Assembly: GCF_024742075.1 (NCBI RefSeq)
Contig: NZ_JANSGD010000001.1
Location: 868,001-932,000, forward strand
Length of the DNA: 64,000 nucleotides
Origin: Facklamia sp. 7083-14-GEN3
Lineage (GTDB): Bacteria > Bacillota > Bacilli > Lactobacillales > Aerococcaceae
Direction of reading: 5' to 3'
Shown: in pieces, positions 54,993-64,000 of the stretch
How positions within the stretch are numbered: the stretch's first letter is position 1
How the letters are laid out: every line of letters begins with the position of its first letter
Translations under genes and position numbers: made by a program
The notes under the pieces: generated by a model
The model's database searches: none
What the model was told of the DNA's origin: nothing
What the model saw: only the letters and a program-made list of their open reading frames with translations

Positions 54993-55778
54993 CTAATTCG
55001 ACCACTGTTTCCAAGCAAACATTAAAATACCAGCTGCTATAGATACATTAAGGGATTCTGCCTTGCCTGGCATGGGGATAAAGACTGATTTATCTGCTTT
55101 TTCCATCCAGAAAGGCCCTACACCTTGCCCTTCATTACCCAAAACTAAGACACAATGGCTAGCGACTAGTTTACGATAATCTTCAGCTTCTTGATTGACT
55201 GCTGTGCAGTAAAGAGGAAGTTCACTCGCTTGAACGGCTTTAAATATTTGATCGTTTGAAGCTTCATAGATAGGCATATGCCATAAAGATCCTTGACTGG
55301 CTCTGATGACTTTATCATTGTAGAGGTCTACACAGCCTTCAGCTAAGAATACACCATCAAATCCTGCTGCATCAGCGGTTCGAATCATAGTTCCTAAATT
55401 GCCTGGGTCTTGCACCCCGTCACATAAGAGATAGTGGCTACCATTGATTTTTTCTTTAGCTAAATTATTTTCTTTTTTCTGAATGACAGCCATCACTCCC
55501 TGAGTATGTTGAGTGAGTGCGACAGTGTCCATCACTTCTTCACTTAAAAGCAATACTTCGATTTGAGCTTGTCTGATTTGTTCAACAGTCTGTATATGAC
55601 TTTCATGATAACTTGGTGTCATTAAAACAACTTCAATAGCTGCTTGATAAGCGATGGCTTCTTCAATAAGATGTTCACCCTCGATTAGATAAGATCCAGT
55701 CTTTTTGCGATTTTTTGTTAAATGCAATTTGCGGTAGTCTTTGATTCTTTGATTTTGCTTAGATTGAATAATTTCCAT
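54993..55778 (-). CDS. TrmH/SpoU-family RNA 2'-O-methyltransferase
   Basis: 261 residues: N-terminal substrate-binding domain (SKQNQRIKDYRKLHLTKNRKK), then the knotted SPOUT methyltransferase with NLGTMIRTADAAGFDGV (motif 1), LVLGNEGQGVG (motif 2) and SLNVSIAAGILMFAW (motif 3). Methylates rRNA or tRNA; target not clear. Ribosome site is in a perfect 14-bp tandem duplication next to the ATG. Confidence 0.88.
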   Translation of the reverse strand: MEIIQSKQNQRIKDYRKLHLTKNRKKTGSYLIEGEHLIEEAIAYQAAIEVVLMTPSYHESHIQTVEQIRQAQIEVLLLSEEVMDTVALTQHTQGVMAVIQKKENNLAKEKINGSHYLLCDGVQDPGNLGTMIRTADAAGFDGVFLAEGCVDLYNDKVIRASQGSLWHMPIYEASNDQIFKAVQASELPLYCTAVNQEAEDYRKLVASHCVLVLGNEGQGVGPFWMEKADKSVFIPMPGKAESLNVSIAAGILMFAWKQWSN

Positions 55779-55806
55779 AATATCTCACCTTTAATATCTC
55801 ACCTTT
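55779..55806 (-). repeat. 14-bp tandem duplication carrying the ribosome site of the RNA methylase gene
   Basis: Two perfect copies of AATATCTCACCTTT (55779-55792, 55793-55806) directly ahead of the ATG, so AAAGGTGA, the Shine-Dalgarno sequence, occurs twice. Confidence 0.95.
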
Positions 55807-55839
55807 TTTCTTCATGAACTGAAGATTACTTGAATATAT

Positions 55840-55883
55840 AAAAAAAAGCAAACTTTCTAGCAAATTAAGCTAGAAAGTTTGCT
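55840..55883 (-). terminator. Terminator of pepV
   Basis: 15-bp perfect stem AGCAAACTTTCTAGC / GCTAGAAAGTTTGCT, followed on the minus strand by seven T. Confidence 0.92.
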
Positions 55884-55894
55884 AAAATGTTCAA

Positions 55895-57313
55895 TTAACG
55901 TGTTAAGCGATAGATACATTCTGCATAAATAGCAGTTGCTCTTAATAAATCATCCATCGCAAGGAACTCATTGGCTTGATGCATAGTATCAATTGAATCT
56001 GGGAATAAGACACCAAATGAAACCCCACGCTCCATTAAGCGGCCATAAGTTCCACCACCAATTGTTTTTTCATAGACTTCATTGCCAGTTTGTTTAGCAT
56101 ATACATCCAGTAAAGTTTTAACCATTGGATCTTCTGGTGAGAGATAATGAGGGTCTTTATTCCCTTTCATTTCAACTTTCACCGCTAAATCAGCAACATT
56201 TTTGCTAATAGCTGATTGAATTTGATCTTTATCGGTTCCTTTAGGGTATCTAAAGTTGGCATCCACTAAGCCACCTTCAGTATCATCAAAATTGATAATA
56301 CCAATATTCATAGACAAGGCGCCCATAATGTCATCAACAATAGCGACACCGATTTTTTCACCTTCAAAATCAACGTGTAACTTATCTCCTACAAGGGTTA
56401 AGAAGTCATTAGCTTCTTTTTTATCAAATGTATATTTATTCAAGAAAGCAGCTAAGTAAGTTCCCGCATTGTGACCTTTTTCTGGAGTAGATCCGTGAGC
56501 GGCCTTACCAGTCACTTCAAAACGCAATAGACCAGACTCTTGGGAAACTTTACCTGAGACAGGTTGATCTTCTAAAAAGGCTTGGAAATCAGCTTCTAAT
56601 TGGTCTGATTGATCCGTTTTCACACTAGCATAAGCTTCTTGAGGAACCATGTTAGCACGAAGACCTGCTTGGAAATCAACCAATTTATGATTAGCTTCAA
56701 CTGTTTGCTTAGCTTCAAAATTAAATTGAGCAGAAATATTTCCCTTTTCTCCGTTAATGATTGGGAATTGCGCATCTGGTGAGAAACCATAGTCTGGCAT
56801 TTTTTCGACTTTAGCGTAATGATCCATACACATCCAACCAGATTCCTCATCGGTTCCAACAATCAGATGAATTTTTTGATTAAACTCTGCTCCTAATTCA
56901 CGTAATAATTTAATGGCAAAGTAAGCACCAATTGTTGGTCCTTTATCGTCAGAAGAACCACGCGCATATATGCGTCCATCTTTGATTACTGGCTCATAAG
57001 GGTCAGTATCCCAACCAGTTCCTTCAGGAACAACATCGAGGTGACCTAAAATACCTAAGGTTTGATCGCCATCTCCAATTTCTACACGGCCTACCAAAGG
57101 TCCAAATTGCTTCGTTTCAAAGCCATCTTCTTCAGCCATTTTTAAGAATTCTTCTAAAGCTTTTTTAGGTCCTGGTCCTACCGGAGCCTCTGCTGTTGCT
57201 AAATCATCTTCTCGAACTGATCGAATGCGAATCATACGAAAAAGATCTTCTAATAAGTCTTCTTGACGTTTAGTGACTTCATCTAACCAATTAATATTGT
57301 CTAAATTTGCCAT
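55895..57313 (-). CDS. pepV: Dipeptidase PepV (M20 family)
   Basis: Zinc dipeptidase that finishes peptide breakdown, hydrolysing beta-Ala and other Xaa-dipeptides. 472 residues. Metal ligands in GHLDVVPEG, GSSDDKGPT, GTDEESGWM, and late His in HQANEFL; lid domain about 190-380. AGGAGG-like site (GGAGGTAG). Probably feeds from peptides imported by Opp. Confidence 0.95.
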   Translation of the reverse strand: MANLDNINWLDEVTKRQEDLLEDLFRMIRIRSVREDDLATAEAPVGPGPKKALEEFLKMAEEDGFETKQFGPLVGRVEIGDGDQTLGILGHLDVVPEGTGWDTDPYEPVIKDGRIYARGSSDDKGPTIGAYFAIKLLRELGAEFNQKIHLIVGTDEESGWMCMDHYAKVEKMPDYGFSPDAQFPIINGEKGNISAQFNFEAKQTVEANHKLVDFQAGLRANMVPQEAYASVKTDQSDQLEADFQAFLEDQPVSGKVSQESGLLRFEVTGKAAHGSTPEKGHNAGTYLAAFLNKYTFDKKEANDFLTLVGDKLHVDFEGEKIGVAIVDDIMGALSMNIGIINFDDTEGGLVDANFRYPKGTDKDQIQSAISKNVADLAVKVEMKGNKDPHYLSPEDPMVKTLLDVYAKQTGNEVYEKTIGGGTYGRLMERGVSFGVLFPDSIDTMHQANEFLAMDDLLRATAIYAECIYRLTR

Positions 57314-57486
57314 TTTTCTACCTCCATAAAATATAGAATCTCAAAATCATTCTGACTTTAGTAAAATACTGCCATCAAATGAATCCGTTCTCATTATATC
57401 ATATAAATTAATGCAACCCTATATCTCTACTTTAAATTTAAGTTTTTATTTAAAATAAAACTCTTTCTCTGAAAAAAGTATTTTTA

Positions 57487-58212
57487 CTATTCATAACCAA
57501 ATGGTTTTAAAGCTTCTATTTCAGCTTGAGTTAATTGACGATAATCTCCAAGAGCTAAGTCATCTTCAAGCTGGAGAGGCCCCATCGATAGACGGTGGAG
57601 TTGAAGAACTTCCATCTGACAAGCTTGAAACATTCTTTTTACTTGGTGAAATTTACCTTCACTAATGGAAACGCGAATTTTTGATACACCCTTTTCAGTA
57701 TCCACCTCTCCAATCCATAATTGAGCGGGTTGGCTAGTAAAGTCTCCTAAATCTAGGCCCGCTTTAAAAGCTTCTACCGTTTCTTTTGTAACAACTCCTT
57801 CAATTAAAGCCTGATAAGTTTTATAAACTTGCTTTTTAGGAGAAGTTAACTGATGAGCCATTTGCCCATTATTTGTAATTAACAAGAGGCCAGTGGTATC
57901 AATATCTAGTCTCCCTACCGGAAAGAGATCAAAACGATAATCATCCGGATGTAGACAATCGATAACCGTATGATGGCGTCCATCTTCAGTGGCAGATATA
58001 ACGCCTTGCGGTTTATTTAAAAGCCAATAGATGAACTTATGGTAAATAATTTGTTGGCCATCGACTTCTATCAAGTCTTTGGTTTCGTCTACTTGAAAGT
58101 TTGCTTTTGTAATTTGTTCACCATTGATTCGAACACTTCCTGCTGAGATTAAAGACTTGACTTCTTTTCTAGAGCCGAAATTCATATGACTTAATAATTT
58201 ATCTAATCTCAT
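57487..58212 (-). CDS. rsuA: 16S rRNA pseudouridine synthase, RsuA family
   Basis: 241 residues: S4-like N-terminal RNA-binding domain (MRLDKLLSHMNFGSRKEVKSLI) and catalytic domain with GRLDIDTTGLLLITN (Asp nucleophile) and GKFHQVKRMF. Converts U516 of 16S rRNA. Its ATG overlaps the murJ stop by four bases, as ytzG follows ytgP in B. subtilis. Confidence 0.93.
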   Translation of the reverse strand: MRLDKLLSHMNFGSRKEVKSLISAGSVRINGEQITKANFQVDETKDLIEVDGQQIIYHKFIYWLLNKPQGVISATEDGRHHTVIDCLHPDDYRFDLFPVGRLDIDTTGLLLITNNGQMAHQLTSPKKQVYKTYQALIEGVVTKETVEAFKAGLDLGDFTSQPAQLWIGEVDTEKGVSKIRVSISEGKFHQVKRMFQACQMEVLQLHRLSMGPLQLEDDLALGDYRQLTQAEIEALKPFGYE

Positions 58213-61200
58213 CGGTGAATACTCAATTTCTTTTGCAAATCGGCACGGTAATCACCGATAATAATTGGCAACATACCGAATAGGGCCATAGTGCCACCAT
58301 AGATAAGAATGGCAATCAAAACGACTATAATGATTTGAACTAAAGTTAAACCCCGTCCTACTGGATCCATCATCAGATTGATTAAACGATTCCAACCGTA
58401 AGTACCAATCGCCATAATAGTTGTCGCAATCACAATGCGTACAATATCGCCTACAAAGTAGCGATCACGAATTTTGATCACACGCCAAATCTTCATCCAC
58501 ATTAAAATAGCAGCGACAGCAAAGCCGAAGAAGGTAGCCAATAAAGCACCATGAGCCTGGAATAAAGCGACCATTGGAAATTGTAAAACGAGCTTAATAG
58601 CTAAGCCTACAAGCAAATAAGTAATTGCGAATCGACGATAATCCATTGACTGAAGAATTGTTGCAAAAACAGTATATGCTCCTAATACGATGGCGGTAAA
58701 TGATCCGGTTGCTAATAACCCAGGTCCCGCAGAAATACCCGCTGGATAGAAGAAAGGATAAACATTATCAGCTATGATAGCCATGCCGATTGAGGCGGGT
58801 AGCATGATAAAGGTGAATAGAAGAACAATATTTTTGATTAACTCACTGGTTTTATTAATATTTCCTTCAGCGTACTTACTTGAGACAGCAGGGATTGATG
58901 AAGCCGCAATCGCTACAGCAAATGAAACAATAATCATCACTAATTTATTAACGTCTAAACTCATTGCCCCAAATAATTCAGCAATTTCTGAATTTAATAA
59001 CACACTGGTACGAACGAGAATCTGCTTAAAGGTATAGGTATCAATGTTTTGTGCAAAAATTATACCTGAGCCAAGCAAGATGAAAGGAATCGAATCTCGC
59101 AGCATAATTTTTAGACTATCCATAAAATTAATATCCATCTTATTTAAGGATGTCTCTTTAACACTTTTCATTTTTCGATTATGAATAATATAAGCGCCAA
59201 CTAAAAACAGCAAGGCGATCAAGGCTCCAACAAAGGCTGCAAAAGTTGAATGAGCTACTGCATCCGTAATAGATCCCTCGTAAACCATCATAATCAGGTA
59301 GGTAGCCCCTAAGATATAAAGAACTCGCATAATTTGTTCAAGAACCTCAGAAAGGGCTAGCGGTATCATTTGACTATAACCTTGGAAATAGCCTTTAAAT
59401 AGGCTTAAAGTTGGTAAAATCAAAAGAGCCGGTGCTAATGAGCGAACGACAATGATTGCCGCTTCTTGATTATCAGTTGGTGAATTGGCTACTAATACAG
59501 GTGCGCTAAAATAAAAGATTGAAGCAATTAAGATACCTGAGAAGGCCATAATTCCCAGTGAATATTTAAAGAGCTTGTCGACTACTTTAAATTCTTTCTT
59601 AGTGCTGTAAAAGGCTATCTGCTTAGCAACCGCCGCTGGAAAACCAGCTACTGCAATTGATAAGAAAAATACGTAAGGATTATATCCAACAGCATAAAGA
59701 GAGTTTGCTTGAGAATACTCTGCCCCTAGCCATGTTGCCCATGGAATAATATATAAAGCTCCAATAATTCGGGATAATATTTGCCCCATTGACAACCAAG
59801 CAGCACCAACAACAAACTTAGATTTATCTTCTGAATGACCTTGTTCACTCAGTTCTTGCTGAGCTTTTTCTGCTTCAAAAAGAGTAGTGTCTAAGGTGTC
59901 TTCAAGAAGGGCATCCGTCAAAATGGGCGCTTCGTAAGAAGAAGTTTTTTGCGATATTCCTTCTGCAATTGACTCTTCTTCACTTAAATTTTCTTTATCC
60001 TTGGTTTTCTCTTCATCATTTACTGACTCTTGGTCATCATTATTAATGGTTGCAGCTTGTTCATTTCCATCAGATGATTCCTGTTGAAGACTCATATCTA
60101 AAGGCGTTTGTTCTTCAGTTTCCGTCTCTTTATCTCCTTCAACTTCAATATTTTTATCATCGTGATCTTGAACTGTTTGCAGCAGATGACTGGTTGACTG
60201 CTTAGTTTTCTCTAACAATTTTGCAGAGTTAGCCGCAATTTTAGCCCAGGCATTGCGTGAATTGACTTTAACTTTATCTAATAAATTAGATCCTTTTTTA
60301 GGAGCTACTTGCTCTTCTCTATAATGATCTTCGGGCAAGATGTTCCATGCTAAAGCTTCTATTTCTTCGTCATTATACATTTGAGTTTGTGAGGACTTTT
60401 TAGCTTCTAACTCTATCTCTCCAGAGTTAGATTCATTGGTCTCTATACTAAAATTAACTTCAGAAAAAGTAGGTTCGACTGATGTTGAATTCAGCTCTTC
60501 TTGAGATTGATTATTGTTTATCTCTTGATCCCTTTCTTGGTATAAAGCTTGTTGTTGGGAGTCTTTATCATCCAGACCCTCGTCTATATTTTCAGTAGTT
60601 TCTACTTCAATCAATTCTTCATCAAAAGAGTTTGAACTACTCTCTAAACTTGAATCAATAGTTTGATTGAGACCTTCACCTTCTGATTGACTCTCATCTT
60701 GGTTGTTTTCATAATGATAGCTACTAGCAATCAGGTCCGATTCACTAAGAGGTTCTTGCTCTAGGTTAACTGCTTCATCGCTATCTAAAGAGCTTTCAGT
60801 TAATGCTTCATTAGAATCAAAGGGTTCAACTTCAAAAGTATTAGTACTGAGAGACTCTTGAGAATTCCCTTCATCTTCTTGTTCTTTAGAAGTAAGTGTA
60901 TCCAATTCATCTCGCGTTGAAAAAACAGTCTGGAAAACTCTTTGAAAGAATCCAGGTCTGACATTAGCAACCCGCTTGTTTCGATGTTCTTCCCTTAGAC
61001 TTTCCTCAATCGATCGATACTGGAAGGGATTCTCAGCTTCGTTTCCATGAGAATCTTGTTTATCAAAATCATGACGAGCAAAAAGATCTGGGTCGATTTC
61101 TAATTCCAATGTTTCTTTAAGATAATTAACTGGATCATCTATAACATCAGCTTCTTGACTTAACTGTGAGAATTCTGTTTCTTTTTTATCGTCCTCAAAT

Positions 61201-61556
61201 GAACTTAGAGAACTAGCCTCAAATTGTTCTTTTGTAGTTTCTTCATCGACTTTAATTTCTTCATCTGAGTCATCTTCAAATTGCACAAGTAATTCTCCTA
61301 CTTGTTCTTCAGTAGATTGACTAGTAATGGCTGACTCTTCTTCATTTTCTGTTGATCTATGATCTACTCTATCTTCAATCAGTTGATTTGTATGAGCATC
61401 AGCTTTTATCTCCCGGTCAAAATAATCTGAGTCCATTGCCCGAGGATTAGGATGTCTCAGTTTTTTAAGATCTTCTTTTGTAAACTCTAGTGTATCAAAA
61501 CGGTCGTAGTCATTTTTAAACCCCTGATTTTTATCATCAAATTGATTATCAGACAC
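58209..61556 (-). CDS. murJ: MurJ/YtgP-type lipid II flippase with 579-residue acidic N-terminal extension
   Basis: 1115 residues, GTG start at 61556 with AGGGG upstream. Residues 580-1115 are a 14-helix MOP-superfamily flippase (KFVVGAAWLSMGQILSRIIG ... KGYFQGYSQMIP ... QSMDYRRF) of normal length for YtgP, which moves lipid II in Firmicutes. Residues 1-579 are an extension of low-complexity Glu/Asp/Ser/Gln-rich sequence with patches of basic residues (RHPNPRAMDSDYFDRE; KVRPGFF-like NVRPGFFQRVFQTV; KKGSNLLDKVKVNSRNAWAKIA). It faces the cytoplasm and probably is disordered. The YtgP-RsuA order supports the flippase role. Confidence 0.85.
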   Translation of the reverse strand: MSDNQFDDKNQGFKNDYDRFDTLEFTKEDLKKLRHPNPRAMDSDYFDREIKADAHTNQLIEDRVDHRSTENEEESAITSQSTEEQVGELLVQFEDDSDEEIKVDEETTKEQFEASSLSSFEDDKKETEFSQLSQEADVIDDPVNYLKETLELEIDPDLFARHDFDKQDSHGNEAENPFQYRSIEESLREEHRNKRVANVRPGFFQRVFQTVFSTRDELDTLTSKEQEDEGNSQESLSTNTFEVEPFDSNEALTESSLDSDEAVNLEQEPLSESDLIASSYHYENNQDESQSEGEGLNQTIDSSLESSSNSFDEELIEVETTENIDEGLDDKDSQQQALYQERDQEINNNQSQEELNSTSVEPTFSEVNFSIETNESNSGEIELEAKKSSQTQMYNDEEIEALAWNILPEDHYREEQVAPKKGSNLLDKVKVNSRNAWAKIAANSAKLLEKTKQSTSHLLQTVQDHDDKNIEVEGDKETETEEQTPLDMSLQQESSDGNEQAATINNDDQESVNDEEKTKDKENLSEEESIAEGISQKTSSYEAPILTDALLEDTLDTTLFEAEKAQQELSEQGHSEDKSKFVVGAAWLSMGQILSRIIGALYIIPWATWLGAEYSQANSLYAVGYNPYVFFLSIAVAGFPAAVAKQIAFYSTKKEFKVVDKLFKYSLGIMAFSGILIASIFYFSAPVLVANSPTDNQEAAIIVVRSLAPALLILPTLSLFKGYFQGYSQMIPLALSEVLEQIMRVLYILGATYLIMMVYEGSITDAVAHSTFAAFVGALIALLFLVGAYIIHNRKMKSVKETSLNKMDINFMDSLKIMLRDSIPFILLGSGIIFAQNIDTYTFKQILVRTSVLLNSEIAELFGAMSLDVNKLVMIIVSFAVAIAASSIPAVSSKYAEGNINKTSELIKNIVLLFTFIMLPASIGMAIIADNVYPFFYPAGISAGPGLLATGSFTAIVLGAYTVFATILQSMDYRRFAITYLLVGLAIKLVLQFPMVALFQAHGALLATFFGFAVAAILMWMKIWRVIKIRDRYFVGDIVRIVIATTIMAIGTYGWNRLINLMMDPVGRGLTLVQIIIVVLIAILIYGGTMALFGMLPIIIGDYRADLQKKLSIHR

Positions 61557-61635
61557 TTTCTACACCCCTTTTATTGATATTTCGTATCTAATATAGCATT
61601 TATCTACATCAAGTACGATTTATTAGCAATTTTAT

Positions 61636-64000
61636 CTAGTTAGCCACTATGTTAACCAATCGATTAGGAATAGCAATGATTTTACGAACGGATTTACCTT
61701 CCAACTCTTTTTTTATGCTTTCTTCTGCGAGAGCTAACTCTTCCATAGCTGCTTTTTCTAAATCCAAAGCTATATCTAGTTTTGCTTTAACTTTACCGTT
61801 AATTTGGATGACTATTTCAACAACATCATCTTTAATGAGTGACTCATCATATTGTGGCCAACTTGCTTCTGATAGAGATTCAGAGTGTCCTAATTTTTGC
61901 CACAACTCTTCCATTAAGTGTGGTGCAATAGGAGCTAATAACTGAACAAACCCTTCGGCATATTTCTTAGGTAATACATCAGCAGTTTTAGCTTCATTTA
62001 AGAAAATCATTAGTTGAGAAATAGCTGTATTAAAATGTAATTGCTCAAAATCTTCTGTCACTTTTTTGACAGTTTGATGGTAAACCTTAGTCAATTGATC
62101 ATCTTTAGTTTCTTGAATGGCTGAATTTAATTGGCCCGTAGTTTCCTCAACAAACAAACGCCATACGCGATCTAAGAAACGTCTTGAGCCTTCCAAGCCA
62201 TTTTCTGACCAAGCAATCGATGCGTCTAAGGGGCCCATGAACATTTCATATACTCTCAATGTGTCTGCGCCATATTCATTCACTACATCATCTGGATTAA
62301 CAACATTTCCTTTTGATTTGGACATTTTTTCATTATTTTCACCCAAGATCATTCCTTGATTGTAAAGTTTTTGGAAAGGTTCTTTAGTAGGTACAATTCC
62401 TAAATCATAAAGGAATTTATGCCAAAAGCGAGCATAAAGAAGATGTAAAACAGCATGTTCCGCTCCACCTATATAAAGATCGACATTTTCCCATTTGTTT
62501 AAAGCCTTTTCAGAAGCAATCGCTTCAGTATTTCTAGGATCCATATAACGTAAGAAATACCATGAGGATCCTGCCCATTGCGGCATTGTATTTGTTTCTC
62601 TTCTACCCTTCAAACCTGTTATTGGATCTTCAACTTCTAACCATTCTTTTACATTGGCTAAAGGCGATTCACCAGTTCCAGAAGGTTTAATGCGGTCTGT
62701 CTTAGGTAATAGCAATGGTAAATCTTCTTCAGCCAGTGCTGTACTAGTACCATCTTCCCAATGAATAACTGGAATAGGTTCTCCCCAATATCTTTGTCTA
62801 GAGAACACCCAGTCTCTCAAGCGGAAGTTAACTTTTCTTTGACCTTTATCATTAGCTTCTAACCACTCAATCATTTTCCGATTGGCTTCTTCTATGTTTA
62901 AACCATCTAAAAATTCAGAATGAATATGCTTACCGTCTTCGACATATGCCTCTTTTTGAATCCCTTCTTTAGATTCAATTACTTCATATCTAGGTAAATC
63001 ATATTTTTGTGAGAATTCATAGTCTCTTTGATCATGAGCTGGAACTGCCATAACTGCACCGGTTCCATAAGAGACTAATACATAGTCTGCAATCCAAATA
63101 GGTATTTCTTTACCAGTTACAGGGTGAATAGCATAAGAACCAGTAAATACACCGGTCTTATCTTTTGCAAGTTCAGTACGATCTAAATCCGATTTAATCG
63201 CTGCAGCGGCAATATAGCTTTCTATTTCCCTTTTTTGTTCTGGACTAGTTAAGTCCTTAACGAGATCATGTTCTGGTGCTAAGACAATATAAGATAAGCC
63301 AAACAAGGTATCTGGACGTGTGGTATAAGTTGTAATGATTGAAGGGGAATCTTTAACTTCAAAATCAATCAAAGCACCCTCTGAGCGACCAATCCAATTC
63401 CTTTGCATCTCTTTAACTGAATCCGGCCAATCCAAATCTTCTAAATCATCAAGTAGACGCTGAGCATATGCTGTAATTTTTAATACCCATTGCTTCATTG
63501 GACGACGGACCACAGGATAACCGCCACGCTCAGACACACCATCCACAATTTCTTCGTTAGCTAATACCGTTCCTAAAGCTTCACACCAATTAACGGTAAC
63601 ATCAGCTTGATAAGCCAATCCTTTTTCATAAAGTTTGGTAAAAATCCACTGTGTCCATTTATAATAAGATGGATCGGTGGTTGAGAATTCTCTTTCCCAA
63701 TCATAAGAGAAACCTAAAGATTTGATTTGACGTTTAAAGTTGGCGATATTTTTAGCTGTAAAATCAGCTGGATCGTTACCTGTATCCAAAGCATATTGTT
63801 CAGCTGGTAAACCAAAGGCATCCCATCCCATTGGATGAAGTACATCATATCCTTGAGCCCTTTTCATTCTAGCCATAATGTCTGTGGCAGTGTACCCTTC
63901 CGGATGACCTACATGTAATCCTTGCCCTGAAGGGTAAGGGAACATGTCTAACACATAGTATTTTTCTCTGTCTGCTCTATCCTTAGTTTTAAAGGTTTCG
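61636..64000 (-). CDS. leuS: Leucyl-tRNA synthetase (5' end outside window)
   Basis: Charges tRNA-Leu. About 788 residues are present; the N-terminal 20 or so are beyond base 64000. HIGH-type motif HVGHPEGY (after [10 protein letters not shown]), KMSKSKGN (as MSKSKGNVV), CP1 editing region with [12 protein letters not shown], zinc-free WFLRY segment, and a C-terminal anticodon-binding domain. No terminator was seen downstream, so murJ (80 bases on) may be co-transcribed. Confidence 0.96.
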   Translation of the reverse strand, partial: ETFKTKDRADREKYYVLDMFPYPSGQGLHVGHPEGYTATDIMARMKRAQGYDVLHPMGWDAFGLPAEQYALDTGNDPADFTAKNIANFKRQIKSLGFSYDWEREFSTTDPSYYKWTQWIFTKLYEKGLAYQADVTVNWCEALGTVLANEEIVDGVSERGGYPVVRRPMKQWVLKITAYAQRLLDDLEDLDWPDSVKEMQRNWIGRSEGALIDFEVKDSPSIITTYTTRPDTLFGLSYIVLAPEHDLVKDLTSPEQKREIESYIAAAAIKSDLDRTELAKDKTGVFTGSYAIHPVTGKEIPIWIADYVLVSYGTGAVMAVPAHDQRDYEFSQKYDLPRYEVIESKEGIQKEAYVEDGKHIHSEFLDGLNIEEANRKMIEWLEANDKGQRKVNFRLRDWVFSRQRYWGEPIPVIHWEDGTSTALAEEDLPLLLPKTDRIKPSGTGESPLANVKEWLEVEDPITGLKGRRETNTMPQWAGSSWYFLRYMDPRNTEAIASEKALNKWENVDLYIGGAEHAVLHLLYARFWHKFLYDLGIVPTKEPFQKLYNQGMILGENNEKMSKSKGNVVNPDDVVNEYGADTLRVYEMFMGPLDASIAWSENGLEGSRRFLDRVWRLFVEETTGQLNSAIQETKDDQLTKVYHQTVKKVTEDFEQLHFNTAISQLMIFLNEAKTADVLPKKYAEGFVQLLAPIAPHLMEELWQKLGHSESLSEASWPQYDESLIKDDVVEIVIQINGKVKAKLDIALDLEKAAMEELALAEESIKKELEGKSVRKIIAIPNRLVNIVAN

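Overview
The window is AT-rich chromosome of a low-GC Gram-positive bacterium, most likely a member of the Lactobacillales (an Aerococcaceae-like organism is my guess, not shown). The basis is Bacillus-type gene orders (DUF1146-murA-mbl; tdk-prfA-prmC-sua5-glyA-upp; murJ/ytgP-rsuA), a mevalonate pathway, an Ami-type oligopeptide permease with a 498-residue first permease, MurT/GatD, PepV, a Phe T-box and many CcpA (cre) sites. Most genes lie on the minus strand. Only one RNA gene, tRNA-Ala(GGC), is present; no rRNA, IS element or CRISPR array was seen.

Layout. 1-2.5 kb: cell wall/shape genes (mbl partial, murA, DUF1146). 2.7-5.2: mvaA-mvaS. 5.3-10.8: conserved tdk-prfA-prmC-sua5-glyA-upp block. 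11-14.5: murT-gatD and an iron-export-type ABC transporter (fetAB) whose promoter carries a Fur/PerR-like box. 14.6-20.2: nagA, a HAD phosphatase, a secreted acidic repeat protein, and the threonine-to-glycine pair tdh-kbl. 20.3-25.4: a frameshifted glycerol kinase, pseudouridine catabolism (psuK-psuG) and a BMP-family nucleoside-binding protein. 25.6-27.2: ECF sigma factor with anti-sigma factor. 27.3-29.2: tRNA-Ala followed by a decayed island (YolD-like pseudogene with three nonsense codons under an SOS box, a lipoprotein with a shifted start, a zinc-ribbon remnant). 29.4-31.5: envelope/stress-type proteins and a 35-residue gene that is just an LPXTG sorting signal. 31.6-38.3: oppABCDF/ami operon. 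38.7-41.6: fruK-fruA. 42-44.6: a HAD-azlC-azlD operon and two tandem paralogous small membrane proteins. 44.9-50.5: PHP phosphoesterase, a broken GNAT gene, AEC transporter, thioesterase, dus, sppA, RDD protein. 50.5-64: pheST with T-box, HD protein, TrmH-type methylase, pepV, rsuA, a MurJ-type flippase with a 579-residue acidic N-terminal extension, and leuS (5' end beyond the window).

How parts fit: several catabolic or uptake genes (oppA, fruK, BMP protein, kbl, HAD-azlCD) have cre-like sites at or near their promoters, suggesting one carbon-catabolite regulon. Three secreted proteins (BMP, OppA and the repeat protein) end in Glu/Asp-rich tails and lack a lipobox, an unusual shared design. 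Several genes carry a single recent lesion (glpK, GNAT, lipoprotein start) or few lesions (YolD), pointing to ongoing gene loss, reversible switching, or assembly error. All statements come from reading the sequence by eye; no searches were run.
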